DNA from: Aquirufa ecclesiirivi
Lineage (GTDB): Bacteria; Bacteroidota; Bacteroidia; Cytophagales; Spirosomataceae
Length of the DNA stretch: 64,000 bases
NCBI RefSeq assembly: GCF_011250515.1
Contig: NZ_JAANOP010000003.1
Coordinates: 124,001 to 188,000, forward strand
Reading direction: 5' to 3'
This document shows, piece after piece, positions 1 to 8,739 of the stretch. Numbering within the stretch: the stretch's first letter is position 1; the number at the start of each line of letters is the position of its first letter. The translations under genes and the position numbers were made by a program. Below the pieces are notes generated by a model. The model was not told where the DNA came from. It worked only from the letters and a program-made list of their open reading frames with translations, and did no database searches.

Positions 1-1
1 T

Positions 2-556
2 AATCTTATTAACTCAGCTGTTTCTATCTACGGAACCTTAGACATATTAGTCAATAATGCAGGAATCATGGACAATTTTCAAGCAGCGGGAGAAGTGGAA
101 AATAGTCTATTAGAGAAAGTCATGAAAATCAATTTCGAAGGACCATTTAAGGCCATGAGAAGTGCTGTGAAGATATTTTTAGCCAAGGGAAAAGGAAATA
201 TCATCAATGTATGTTCCATTGGGGGCTTAAAAGGAGGAGTCGCTGGTGCGGTATATACATCCAGTAAACATGCCTTGGTAGGACTTACGAAAAGTACAGG
301 CTATATGTACAGTAAATCTGGGATTCGTTGCAATGGAATTGCCCCAGGTGCCGTCAATACTAGCATTAGTGAGACCATAGATATGACCAAAATTACCCCA
401 CTCGTCAATGATCGAATCATGACGGGCATGGCACTAAATCCTAGAACCGGTGAAGCTTTTGAGATTGCTCAAGCGGCTTTGTTTTTAGCTAGTGATGATT
501 CCAGCTTTGTGAATGCACATATTTTAACGGTAGATGGTGGTTGGAGTGCCTATTAA
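2..556 (+). CDS. SDR-family oxidoreductase, 5' end outside the window
   Basis: This is the C-terminal part of a classical short-chain dehydrogenase/reductase, a cytosolic NAD(P)-dependent oxidoreductase. The reading frame is open to the left edge, so the gene starts upstream of the window. Visible SDR signatures are the NNAG motif (bases about 50-61), the catalytic Y-x3-K in VYTSSK (bases about 250-270), and the PGAV(N)T loop after the active site. The C-terminus reads VDGGWSAY, the usual SDR ending. The substrate cannot be told; the family includes glucose-1-dehydrogenase-like and 3-oxoacyl-ACP-reductase-like enzymes. It converges on the ribonucleotide reductase gene, with a hairpin between them. 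The family call is secure and the substrate unknown. Confidence 0.88.
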   Translation, partial: NLINSAVSIYGTLDILVNNAGIMDNFQAAGEVENSLLEKVMKINFEGPFKAMRSAVKIFLAKGKGNIINVCSIGGLKGGVAGAVYTSSKHALVGLTKSTGYMYSKSGIRCNGIAPGAVNTSISETIDMTKITPLVNDRIMTGMALNPRTGEAFEIAQAALFLASDDSSFVNAHILTVDGGWSAY

Positions 557-567
557 TGATTTTTAAT

Positions 568-601
568 TCATTAAGGGATTCAGTTTAAAATCCCTTAATG
601 A
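568..601. terminator. Perfect 13-bp hairpin between convergent genes
   Basis: A 13-bp perfect inverted repeat (arms 568-580 and 589-601, loop of 8 nt) lies 11 nt after the SDR stop and just before the nrdJ stop on the opposite strand. It lacks a clean U-run on either side, so it may be a weak bidirectional terminator or an mRNA-end stabiliser. Confidence 0.5.
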
Positions 602-607
602 GTTTAT

Positions 608-2869
608 CTACATATGTGTAATTTCACATGAACCACCACTACAAGCCATAGAAGCCGTTTCTCTTATATCCTTGTATTGTGGTTGATCTAAAATCTCACC
701 AAAATTCACCTCTTTAAATTCTCTCGTAACGGTTTCCCACTTGTGAAACAAATGAACATCTTTGATGCAATAAATCATTTGTTTTAGATCGCCATTAAAA
801 TAGTTTTTTGCAAATTTATTGGCTCGATTCAACCAATATTTTCGCAATAAAACTTGTTCTCGAGTACCTGTCAAAGCCATAGATGGATCAAGCAATAGGT
901 CACAAGCATGCCATAAATTATTTTCAAAATAGTGCAATCCGTCTACGATCAATCCAGAAGCAAAGATGGCACCTTTACCATATAGCTGAACTAATTCCTC
1001 CAACTCCATCACTGATGTAAATGGCGCTTGGTTAAAATCCTTATCTCCATAATCTGAAATAAAACTAACTGCCGTAAAAGAATCACGATGCTGCCAGATA
1101 TGAGCAATAATTTCTTCCTTATTGTCCATAATTACAGTACAACTTGTATTATGATTCACATGTGGATAGGCACATAATTCCCGATTCGTTCCTGCATTAA
1201 CCCAGTTTTCTTGTACCAACTGAATCATTTCCAAATGCTTAACACCCTTCATATCCTTCTTAAATAAGCCTCCTGGAGGATTCAAAATAGGCACAAAAAC
1301 CACAAAATCACTTTTGGTATTGGACCAAACACTTTCTTCCAAAAGAAAAGGCATGTTTTCTACTAACCAATTGGCAGTGGTGCTTTCCTTATTCAACTGC
1401 ATGATTCTAAAGTACTTTTCAGCATGCTCTGGATGAATTCCACTGGCAGTACCCAAAACCACGGATGCATTTCCGGAGGGTTTCACACAGGTTGTTCTAG
1501 CCGCAGGATTTATTCCAATGATTTCTGCCAATACCCGATTGGTATCTTTCACTACCTGAGCTCCCTGCTGTAGCATGGGCGCATTGAACAAAAAGGTATT
1601 GTTCATCCAGCCTGTGATACTAACTCCTAATAAGGCTTCTCTTTGGAAAATTTGCTCTGAAACTGACCCCAAATAAGGAAAAGACGTATAGCCTGCTTGT
1701 AAAGTCCCCAAGATAGCGGCATCCATACAGGCCCGAAAAAAAGCCTCCTCTGTATCACACTTTTCTGCATTGATTTCACATAAATTACATCCTTGAATCC
1801 CCAATTTATCTTGATGTAGCGCAATAAAATCGCTAACTTCTTCATATGCGATTTGAGAAAAATCCGTCCTAAAAAGTATAGGGATTTTTACTATTTCAAA
1901 ACAAGGATTAAACATATCAAACCAGCTATTGGCAAATACAAATCCAATGTCATTGGCTCCATCATTGAGCGATACCAAATAATCAAATTGCTCACGTTGA
2001 ACTTGATTTCGCAACAAAATAACTGAATTATTACTCCTTCCTCTTTGAGGATTTTCTTGTCGCCAGTTTCCCGTTTTGGCATGAATCATTTCCTGATCAT
2101 TAGGATCCACAATCATGTTTAAGGCTGACCGACGTACACCTCCAGAAAGTACAGCATCAGAGGCATGACAAATGATATCAAAGGCTAAAATAGGGCGAAT
2201 TTTCTCGCCTTCCGTACTGATCCATTTTTCTAAGAGGTCTTCTATTTTTTCTAAGGATTGTTTCAAGCCTTCCGAACCTGGTGCTTTATAACCACCCTTG
2301 ATATATGCCCCTTTGGGCCGAATTTGAGAGTAATCAAATTTCAAGTCAAAACCTGCCAATTCGGGAAATGGCTGTTTATCCACAAAATAGGATGACATAA
2401 GTGCACCTAAGGCATCTGCCCATCCTTCAATGTTGTCTTCAACCACAAAGGTCTTTGTGCCTTTGATCCGCTTTTGAATCCTACTCAGATGGTCCACCAT
2501 GGGGATAAGCAATCCGCCACCAAATCCACAACCCGACAATCCCAAATAGAAAATCTCTTGAAATATTCGGTTTCGGGCTATATACCCTGAGGTACAGTTG
2601 TACATCCGGGTATTATGTTGCTGAATTTGCTCGAATCGAAACTGTAAATTTCGCTGAGAAGCTAGAACCGTTTGGTTTTGCATACTTTCCAATGCCGATT
2701 CCAAATAGGGTTCCAACTCATCTAAATACGCACTATATTGTTTTCGATGACCATCCATGATACTTTCACAGGCCTCTTCCCAGCGCTCATAGCGTCCTAG
2801 AGGTTCCAACCATTTGTAGTAATCTGAATACAATTTCAAATCACTAAGAAACTTTTTGCCTTGTTGCAT
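608..2869 (-). CDS. nrdJ: Adenosylcobalamin-dependent ribonucleoside-triphosphate reductase (class II)
   Basis: Reduces ribonucleoside triphosphates to deoxyribonucleotides with a B12-generated thiyl radical. It needs neither oxygen nor a metal-radical subunit. The 753-aa length matches monomeric class II enzymes such as the roughly 740-aa Lactobacillus protein. The catalytic motif NPCFEI (N321, C323, E325) is present. C114 in LSGCGFGGG fits one redox-disulfide cysteine. The C-terminal CSGGSC (C743/C748) is the swinging thiol pair that re-reduces the active site. No ATP-cone is seen. The gene begins 1 bp after the RIC gene stop, so both are surely co-transcribed and probably coupled in translation. 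This links the enzyme to nitrosative or low-oxygen stress. The window's right edge carries part of a class I small subunit, so this looks like an alternative reductase. Confidence 0.93.
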   Translation of the reverse strand: MQQGKKFLSDLKLYSDYYKWLEPLGRYERWEEACESIMDGHRKQYSAYLDELEPYLESALESMQNQTVLASQRNLQFRFEQIQQHNTRMYNCTSGYIARNRIFQEIFYLGLSGCGFGGGLLIPMVDHLSRIQKRIKGTKTFVVEDNIEGWADALGALMSSYFVDKQPFPELAGFDLKFDYSQIRPKGAYIKGGYKAPGSEGLKQSLEKIEDLLEKWISTEGEKIRPILAFDIICHASDAVLSGGVRRSALNMIVDPNDQEMIHAKTGNWRQENPQRGRSNNSVILLRNQVQREQFDYLVSLNDGANDIGFVFANSWFDMFNPCFEIVKIPILFRTDFSQIAYEEVSDFIALHQDKLGIQGCNLCEINAEKCDTEEAFFRACMDAAILGTLQAGYTSFPYLGSVSEQIFQREALLGVSITGWMNNTFLFNAPMLQQGAQVVKDTNRVLAEIIGINPAARTTCVKPSGNASVVLGTASGIHPEHAEKYFRIMQLNKESTTANWLVENMPFLLEESVWSNTKSDFVVFVPILNPPGGLFKKDMKGVKHLEMIQLVQENWVNAGTNRELCAYPHVNHNTSCTVIMDNKEEIIAHIWQHRDSFTAVSFISDYGDKDFNQAPFTSVMELEELVQLYGKGAIFASGLIVDGLHYFENNLWHACDLLLDPSMALTGTREQVLLRKYWLNRANKFAKNYFNGDLKQMIYCIKDVHLFHKWETVTREFKEVNFGEILDQPQYKDIRETASMACSGGSCEITHM

Positions 2870-2870
2870 A

Positions 2871-3830
2871 TTATTGAACTAAACGTTTTTCTAATTCCAA
2901 CGATTGAGGGAAAAGGACATTATTTTCCAAATGTATATGCACATGTAAATCTTCTTCAAAAGCATGAAGCATTTGAAATAGTACCGTATATGTACCACAG
3001 GCATCTACAGGTAATTGATAATTATGCGTTAGTTGACGTATTTCTGCGAAATTTTGGCCTACTTGCTCATGCTCCATTTCCATCATATGAATAGGATTTC
3101 TTACTGTCCCGAAATGAACTGGAGTAACTTTTTTCTGAGTCTTTTCAGCTAGGGTCAATGCTTTAATAAATGGGAAAAGCACTTGCTCTTCTTTCATCAT
3201 GTGCATCGTTAATTCTTCCGCGATCTCCTCTACCAGCTGATGTACTTGAACTAATTCAGGATGCTTATCCCCATGCACCTGCATTACTTTTGCCGCAAAT
3301 AGCTGAATATCAGGCAAATTTTTTCTTACATATTGATGATGCGTATTGACAATGTAATCCACTAAAAAATCCAATGACCAATCTTGGTAAGGAACTTTCG
3401 CAGCTTGGCTACTTCCTTTGAATTCCTCCATTTTAAATAGGACATCCAAATAGTCCAATGATTTCTCGGTGCAGGCTTGCTTCAAGGTCTTCTTACCGCC
3501 ACAACAAAAATCCAAACCAAGTTTGGAGAAAAAAGAAGCTAATCTAAAGTCTTGATTGACTAATTCTCCCAAAGTTATTACCTCCTTTGACCTAGCATTT
3601 TTTTTGATTCGAATCAACCAGACTTCAGGGCCATTTTCGATATAATCGAATGTAAATTGATTTCCCCTCTCTGCCAACAATTGATAATATAAAGGTTTAG
3701 GATCATGATCATTTTGAATCAAAAAAGATTCTCCCTCTCCTATTTTATCAAAGTGGGCAAAAATGGTGGAATGCTTTAACCTAGGTTCTAATTCTGGAAC
3801 TACTAGGGTATATTCTTGTATGGTAGGCAT
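2871..3830 (-). CDS. Iron-sulfur cluster repair di-iron protein (RIC/YtfE/ScdA family) with N-terminal DUF2249
   Basis: A cytosolic protein of the family that repairs Fe-S clusters damaged by nitric oxide or oxidants through a hemerythrin-type di-iron site. Three domains are visible: a DUF2249-like region (about 1-77), the ScdA_N/DUF542 segment with a Cys-Cys pair (C109-C110 in LGLDFCCGG), and a hemerythrin-like helical domain (about 150-310). The last has candidate iron ligands H164/H165, H210, E214, H254 and the HVHIHLEN cluster near 296-302. At 319 aa it is longer than E. coli YtfE (about 220 aa) because of the DUF2249 extension. It is the first gene of the RIC-nrdJ operon, behind a strong -7 box (TATATTTG) and a palindromic operator, and divergent from the Rrf2 regulator. 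The family call is firm; the role in NO repair is inferred from the family. Confidence 0.92.
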   Translation of the reverse strand: MPTIQEYTLVVPELEPRLKHSTIFAHFDKIGEGESFLIQNDHDPKPLYYQLLAERGNQFTFDYIENGPEVWLIRIKKNARSKEVITLGELVNQDFRLASFFSKLGLDFCCGGKKTLKQACTEKSLDYLDVLFKMEEFKGSSQAAKVPYQDWSLDFLVDYIVNTHHQYVRKNLPDIQLFAAKVMQVHGDKHPELVQVHQLVEEIAEELTMHMMKEEQVLFPFIKALTLAEKTQKKVTPVHFGTVRNPIHMMEMEHEQVGQNFAEIRQLTHNYQLPVDACGTYTVLFQMLHAFEEDLHVHIHLENNVLFPQSLELEKRLVQ

Positions 3831-3862
3831 ATGTTGATTTGTGTTTTGGTGAATGATGAATA

Positions 3863-3870
3863 CAAATATA
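3863..3870 (-). promoter_or_regulatory. Bacteroidota-type -7 box of the RIC-nrdJ operon
   Basis: Read on the minus strand this is TATATTTG, an exact match to TAnnTTTG. It sits 33 nt upstream of the RIC start codon. The palindrome at 3871-3898 abuts its upstream side, so a bound regulator would cover the promoter. I see no good -33 TTG at the usual distance. Confidence 0.55.
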
Positions 3871-3898
3871 CAATAAAGGACAAACTTATCCTTTATTG
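3871..3898. promoter_or_regulatory. Palindromic operator between RIC-nrdJ and the Rrf2 gene
   Basis: A perfect 10-bp inverted repeat, CAATAAAGGA / TCCTTTATTG, with an 8-nt spacer (arms 3871-3880 and 3889-3898). Its overall 28-bp size resembles the extended palindromes bound by Rrf2 dimers such as IscR and NsrR. It lies between two divergent transcription units and touches the RIC -7 box. The likeliest ligand is the adjacent Rrf2 protein, inferred from position and symmetry only. Confidence 0.6.
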
Positions 3899-3991
3899 TT
3901 TTGATAATTTATTTTAGTCTATTCAAATGCTCTCCCTAACAACATTATTGCTGGATTTTATTTACTAAATTGGGTGTTCAAAGAGGGAAAT

Positions 3992-4429
3992 ATGTTTTCA
4001 AAAGCGACGGAATATGCTTTACGGGCAGTGATATTTATTGCTCAAAAAAGTTCGGAACAAGAGAAGTTGGGCTTAGCGGAAATTGCCGAAGCAATACATT
4101 CGCCACAGTTTTTCACGGCAAAAATCTTGCAAAAACTAACTTTACACAATCAAGTCATCAGTTCGGTCAGGGGTCCCAATGGTGGATTTTATATCACGGA
4201 TGCGGCTAAGCAAAAATCGGTCAAATCCATCGTGGAAGTGATGGGAGAAGGAGATTTATTTGATAAATGTGTATTAGGATTAAATCGCTGCTCAGAAAAA
4301 AATCCATGTCCCATGCATGATCAATACAAACCTATTCGAGAGGACTTTGTTACTTTGTTTGAACATCAAAGCATTGAAGAAATGGCACAGGAAATGAATT
4401 CAGGAAGTTTTTTCATTCGAAATGAATAA
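3992..4429 (+). CDS. Rrf2-family transcriptional regulator (IscR/NsrR-like, three-cysteine)
   Basis: A DNA-binding regulator with an N-terminal winged helix (MFSKATEYALRA start, wing RGPNGGFYI near 60-68) and a dimerisation helix. C93, C100 and C106, followed by H109, have the spacing of the Fe-S ligands in IscR and NsrR, so it probably senses NO, oxygen or Fe-S status through a cluster. I chose the ATG at 3992 because Rrf2 proteins normally start there; a GTG at 3974 would add six residues. The gene is divergent from the RIC-nrdJ operon and separated from it by a perfect palindrome, which suggests that it controls those genes and perhaps itself. I cannot tell an NsrR-like from an IscR-like role by sequence alone; the neighbours favour NO sensing. 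Confidence 0.88.
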   Translation: MFSKATEYALRAVIFIAQKSSEQEKLGLAEIAEAIHSPQFFTAKILQKLTLHNQVISSVRGPNGGFYITDAAKQKSVKSIVEVMGEGDLFDKCVLGLNRCSEKNPCPMHDQYKPIREDFVTLFEHQSIEEMAQEMNSGSFFIRNE

Positions 4430-4523
4430 TCATCCTTAAAAAATCCTAAGGTTATGCTAATATTATAATTCAAAAAATTGACAGTTATTTGATTTATTCA
4501 AATTCCAAATGCAATTTTGGGCC

Positions 4524-4871
4524 ATGTCAAATAAGAAAATGAAAATTTTTCTGGTCATTTTTTCCACGATAGTCTTAAGCATCGTAGGTAAAAATGCTTT
4601 TGCACATACTCACACAAACTTTGTAAAATCCAAATTTAGCCAAAGCTCAACTAGCAAGACTCAATACCTGATTGCTGTAGAGGAGGAAGAAATATCAGAA
4701 GACCTACAAGAAGAGCAAGATTCCGCTTCCTCAATTCTTCCCCATAAGCATGTTTCTTTTGCTTACTATGCTTCGGAAGCTCCAATTCTGGTTTCTTTAT
4801 CCGACAAATTTGCGATTATCAAATCTCGTTTCATTGCTTTATTCAAGCAACATGGTAATTACCGAATATAG
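4524..4871 (+). CDS. Small secreted hypothetical protein, His-containing with an acidic middle
   Basis: I do not recognise this family. The 115-aa product has a clear N-terminal signal peptide (hydrophobic run in MKIFLVIFSTIVLSIVG, cleavage likely after NAFA), followed by HTHTN. A central acidic stretch is rich in E, D and S (around 60-75) and is followed by LPHKHVSF. The histidine groups could bind a metal, but this is only a guess. ATGs at 4524 and 4539 are both plausible starts. The gene lies between the Rrf2 regulator and a porin gene on the same strand, 86 bp before the porin start, so it may be transcribed with the porin. Confidence 0.55.
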   Translation: MSNKKMKIFLVIFSTIVLSIVGKNAFAHTHTNFVKSKFSQSSTSKTQYLIAVEEEEISEDLQEEQDSASSILPHKHVSFAYYASEAPILVSLSDKFAIIKSRFIALFKQHGNYRI

Positions 4872-4957
4872 AATCGCTTCTAGCTTTCAAAAAACACGTT
4901 AATTATCAATTTCATACATGTTGAATGGAAAAATCCATTCTAAAATCAATTTCCGCC

Positions 4958-6304
4958 ATGAAAAAAAACATCATTTTGTGGGTGAGCTTGCTTACCTGCT
5001 TTAATACCTTAGCACAAAAAACACCTGATTTAGAAGCACTTAAATTAAAGCTCAATGAATCAGGATCACGTTATTTTCAAGTAACTTTCTTAAATCAAGC
5101 ATGGTTTAGGTTCAATGACAATAATCCAGGAACAACTGTCAATGGAAGTCTACAAAATCAATCTTTTGATATTGGATTGAGAAGAACAAGGATGCAATTA
5201 TTCGGGCAAATAACGGACCGTACTTTTATATATTTTCAATTTGGTCAGAATAATTTTAATGCCCAATACAATGCCATGGGCAATCGTAAAATTGCACCGT
5301 TTTTCCATGATGCTTTAGGTGAATACCGTGTATCCTCAGGAAATCAATTGAAAATTGGGGGCGGTTTGAGTATCATCTCAGGAATTTCTCGCTTTTCTCA
5401 ACCCAGCATTGGGACCATCATGACGATGGACGTGCCGGTATTTGCCCAAACTACAGTAGATCAAATTGATCAGTTTTCTAGAAAGCTAAGTATATATGCC
5501 CGCGGACAAATAGGTCATTGGGATTATCGATATATTTTAAGTGACCCATTTCCCATCACTTCCAATGGACAAACTCCTCCTTCCATCAGTTCTAGCTTTG
5601 CTAATTTTTCGCAAAAAGGTCATTCATTACAACAGCAAGGTTATTTGATCTATCAATTCTTTGAACAAGAAAATCATACCACTCCTTACATGACAGGAAC
5701 CTATTTGGGCGCAAAGAAAATTGTAAATGTGGCCATTGGAGGAGCTTATCAACCTCATGCTATGTGGCAAAAATCAGCCCAAGGTGATACTTTATACCAA
5801 GATATGAAACATGTAGCCATAGAGAGCTTTGTTGATATTCCCTTACAAAATCATGCTGCACTTTCTGCGTATGCAGGGTATTTCAACACCCATTATGGTA
5901 ACAATTATTTGCGATACAATGGCTCGATGAACCCTGCTACTGGGACTACGTTAAATGCGTCAAATTCCCTCTCAGGACAAGGCCCTGTTTATGGAAACAG
6001 CTATCCGATGTTTGGGACAGGCTCCGTTGTGTATACCCAAATTGGATATTTACTTCCTTCAAACCAAGGGAATTTATCCAATCGATTGATGCCCTATGTA
6101 TCAGCCACGTTTGCTACATATGAGCGTTTAGGAAATAATTCAACAACTACATTCAATGCAGGTTTGAACTATTTCATTCAAGGACATAAGTCGAAATTAA
6201 GTTTAGATTACCAAAGTAGACCCACTTATCAAGTCAATCAAGGGGAAGTCAATGCTGGCAATCGTTTGAATAGTTTAACCCTACAGTTTCAAGTATTTAT
6301 TTAG
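4958..6304 (+). CDS. Outer-membrane porin, phosphate-selective-porin-like
   Basis: A predicted outer-membrane beta-barrel. The preferred ATG at 4958 (MKKNIILWVSLLTCFNTLAQ) gives a typical signal peptide; an upstream ATG at 4925 would add 11 residues. The mature protein has alternating aromatic/polar strands, with FQVTFLNQAWFRF, IGLRRTRMQLFGQITDRTFIYFQFG and many GxxY/F strand ends, as in the OprO/OprP-like porins of Bacteroidota. It ends in LQFQVFI, a good C-terminal barrel strand. The substrate is unknown. It is followed by a strong bidirectional terminator. Class assignment is fairly safe, specificity is not. Confidence 0.75.
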   Translation: MKKNIILWVSLLTCFNTLAQKTPDLEALKLKLNESGSRYFQVTFLNQAWFRFNDNNPGTTVNGSLQNQSFDIGLRRTRMQLFGQITDRTFIYFQFGQNNFNAQYNAMGNRKIAPFFHDALGEYRVSSGNQLKIGGGLSIISGISRFSQPSIGTIMTMDVPVFAQTTVDQIDQFSRKLSIYARGQIGHWDYRYILSDPFPITSNGQTPPSISSSFANFSQKGHSLQQQGYLIYQFFEQENHTTPYMTGTYLGAKKIVNVAIGGAYQPHAMWQKSAQGDTLYQDMKHVAIESFVDIPLQNHAALSAYAGYFNTHYGNNYLRYNGSMNPATGTTLNASNSLSGQGPVYGNSYPMFGTGSVVYTQIGYLLPSNQGNLSNRLMPYVSATFATYERLGNNSTTTFNAGLNYFIQGHKSKLSLDYQSRPTYQVNQGEVNAGNRLNSLTLQFQVFI

Positions 6305-6325
6305 TTGTGTACGCTGTATGACAAG

Positions 6326-6354
6326 AAAAAGACCCTCTTATGGAGGGTCTTTTT
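6326..6354. terminator. Strong bidirectional intrinsic terminator
   Basis: Perfect 12-bp stem (6326-6337 and 6343-6354) with a 5-nt loop; the stem starts with A5 and ends with T5, so it can terminate transcription in both directions. It separates the porin gene from the convergent glycoside-hydrolase-like gene. Confidence 0.9.
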
Positions 6355-6360
6355 ATCTTG

Positions 6361-8694
6361 CTATTTTTTCAATAACCAAATATCAAAAACTTTAGAATGT
6401 AGTCGCCAATTTAAATGTGACTCTTCAGGCTCATCAAAAGAAATGGAAATTTTACCATCACTGATGAATTTTGGATTCAATTGAAATTCTTTAAACTCCT
6501 CCACTCCTTTGTGGTATACTACAGGACGAACTCTCTCTCCGTCTACGCGTAAAAGTGCTTCACCTTGACCAGAAATACGTACCGTATAAGAACCATTAGG
6601 ATCCAAATCGGCATATTCTAATTTCGGGAAATTTTGAAATAATTGAGTTGACAAACGCCTTCTGCTTAAACCATTATCCCACCAAGCCACATCGGTGGCA
6701 TCTTCCGTCCTTGTTTTCACACGAGGACCTTTTAACTGATCCGATATATTATCATAAAAACTTCCTTTACCCGGATTTTCCCAGGTGGCTATGATCTGTA
6801 AACGTTCCAATTTCAACTTTTCATCCGTCATTTTCCGAATCTTTTCAAATTCATCCTTCAACCACCAACGGTTATTCAATGGATAATCGATGAAATCTAA
6901 AATAGCACCCCGCTCAGCTCCACTGGCCTTAAACTTAGGAACACTAGTTTGCAAACCAATCGATTGAAATAAAGCCTCACAATAGTCCACCACCTTTTGT
7001 CTTAATTCTGGAGCGGTAGGTTTTAGATCTGCTTGATTGACTTTTTCCAAAGCCAAAGTCATTGCCTTTTCTGAGCCCAAAATAGAAGTTTGACTTAAAA
7101 TTGCATTGGCTTCTTTCTCCAATCCTTGCTCATACATTTTTCTTCTTTTAATGAAAGTATCATAATAGGCACGCATCACTAATTGTTGCCAACGCCAATT
7201 TCCTTTTAATTCAGGATGAGACTTTTCTAGATTTTGCCAAAAAGCAAAAGTCGTTTCTATACCCCCGTTTTCTTCAATCGCCCCTACCCAGTTTCTTTCC
7301 AATGCCAAAATGCCATCTGCAGCAGCTTCAGCCACCAAATTTCCAAAGAAATATCGGGCATATTCCACCATCACTTGACGAACATCTTTTTCTGTATTCC
7401 AAGCCATTTGACTCCAAATCACTTTGTTGACATCATCATGAACTCCATCGGAATAAGATATAAACCCATCCGTAAATGGGGCAAAACGGTTATGTATTTT
7501 GGCATAGTAAGCTGGTTGAGGATTGGTCACCTCTCTACCCTCTGTCAAGGCGAATGCCTGATCCCAATTCTCCGTGGGGTATTGACAACGTACCGTATGT
7601 GTTAAATCTGGATAGTGGCGATGTTTATATTTTTTATCTAATCTAAAACGAGTAGCTGCCAAATCTGGACTACTTGGTCCTGTGACAATACCCGTAAACC
7701 AATCCGGTTTGTTTTGATCCAAATATCCATAAAAGTAATTTACTTCTTCATCACTAAAACCTTGTAAAGACAACCATACTCCAGCCTTAGGATGGTACTT
7801 TTTCAATTCTGCTGCTACTGCCTTTAGAAATGGTAATACATATTTTGGATGGTTCTCCCCTGGGTCACCACCTGGAAAAAAGACCCCATCTAATCGGGGA
7901 CAATTTTTATAAAAATCAACATGTGCTTTGAGTTCCTCTTGAAATTTGATTGGATCGGCTAAATCCACATCCGCTGGAGTCCAAACCCAATAATCCAAAT
8001 CGTATTTCTGACACATCTGACTCATTTTGATGTGCATTTCTTCCCGATTGATTTTCATGTGTGGACTAGCTGCCCCATCTTGAAATGGGATATTTTCAAT
8101 GGCATTGGTCCCAAAGAATGCCAATTCCCTAAAATAACGTTCAAACTGCTTGAAATCCCAGGCATCCCATGAATTGGCTGTATTGCGATAGCCAATTTGA
8201 TGACCCCGAATGGCATACATAGGGGCACTTGATTTTTCAAACTTTTTATCAAATAGAATTTTCTGTTTACTCAAATCTGCAGTTCGCAAAAACTCTCCAA
8301 TGGCAAACAATAATCCTCGTTGATCTGTACCAATAAACCAAAGCAAATCTTTTCCAGCCACTTGTTGGTGTATCAGGCGAAACCCTTCCTTTTGAAGAGA
8401 TGAAGCATGATCTTGGGTCAAAGTAGGCAATGGATAGGTATTGACAAGCTGACTATTTTGGAGAGCCAATACCAATAATGGAGATTTTCCATTGGGACTA
8501 GTACTTATTTTTAAATTGGTTTTAAGGGCAATTTCTTCCTGCAGGACAGCTATCATTTTCTCTTTAAATGGTGTAGCTATACTAGAAGAGGCTAGGATAC
8601 TCGCTTTGGATAAATCTATAATTTGAGAAAATACTCCATGATGAAGGAGTAAAATAAGGGCAAAGAGAAGATTTCGAAAATGAATAATTTTCAT
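6361..8694 (-). CDS. Secreted glycoside-hydrolase-like protein (zincin-like N-domain plus TIM barrel)
   Basis: A 777-aa exported protein with a Sec signal peptide (MKIIHFRNLLFALILLLHHGVFSQ). Residues about 25-140 resemble the alpha/beta domain that precedes the barrel in GH20/GH67/GH84-type enzymes (LLVLALQ, DLLWFIGTDQRGLLFAIGEFLR). The barrel follows, with YAIRGHQIGYR, DGVFFPGGDPGENHP (acidic residues in a plausible active-site loop), GVWLSLQGFS and GFISYSDGVHDDVNK. The C-terminal 130 residues look like a beta-sandwich. Bacteroidota homologues are often labelled alpha-glucuronidase-like, but I cannot assign a GH family or substrate. It lies 45 bp behind an HpcH/HpaI aldolase gene on the same strand, which suggests sugar-acid breakdown. 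Confidence 0.7.
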   Translation of the reverse strand: MKIIHFRNLLFALILLLHHGVFSQIIDLSKASILASSSIATPFKEKMIAVLQEEIALKTNLKISTSPNGKSPLLVLALQNSQLVNTYPLPTLTQDHASSLQKEGFRLIHQQVAGKDLLWFIGTDQRGLLFAIGEFLRTADLSKQKILFDKKFEKSSAPMYAIRGHQIGYRNTANSWDAWDFKQFERYFRELAFFGTNAIENIPFQDGAASPHMKINREEMHIKMSQMCQKYDLDYWVWTPADVDLADPIKFQEELKAHVDFYKNCPRLDGVFFPGGDPGENHPKYVLPFLKAVAAELKKYHPKAGVWLSLQGFSDEEVNYFYGYLDQNKPDWFTGIVTGPSSPDLAATRFRLDKKYKHRHYPDLTHTVRCQYPTENWDQAFALTEGREVTNPQPAYYAKIHNRFAPFTDGFISYSDGVHDDVNKVIWSQMAWNTEKDVRQVMVEYARYFFGNLVAEAAADGILALERNWVGAIEENGGIETTFAFWQNLEKSHPELKGNWRWQQLVMRAYYDTFIKRRKMYEQGLEKEANAILSQTSILGSEKAMTLALEKVNQADLKPTAPELRQKVVDYCEALFQSIGLQTSVPKFKASGAERGAILDFIDYPLNNRWWLKDEFEKIRKMTDEKLKLERLQIIATWENPGKGSFYDNISDQLKGPRVKTRTEDATDVAWWDNGLSRRRLSTQLFQNFPKLEYADLDPNGSYTVRISGQGEALLRVDGERVRPVVYHKGVEEFKEFQLNPKFISDGKISISFDEPEESHLNWRLHSKVFDIWLLKK

Positions 8695-8739
8695 AGTTTT
8701 TATGGAAAAGGTTTAGATATAATACTGAAATTGGGTCAA

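Noticed and set aside
2861-3094. Plus-strand ORF of 77 codons within the RIC gene
   Set aside because: It is the antisense of a well-supported coding region; no start context or homology.
3831-3991. Cobalamin riboswitch controlling nrdJ
   Set aside because: The leader is too short and lacks a B12-box; the palindromic operator explains regulation better.
4488-4502. FNR/CRP site TTTGATTTATTCAAA ahead of the small secreted protein
   Set aside because: The half-site spacing is one base off the FNR pattern and AT-rich palindromes are frequent by chance here.
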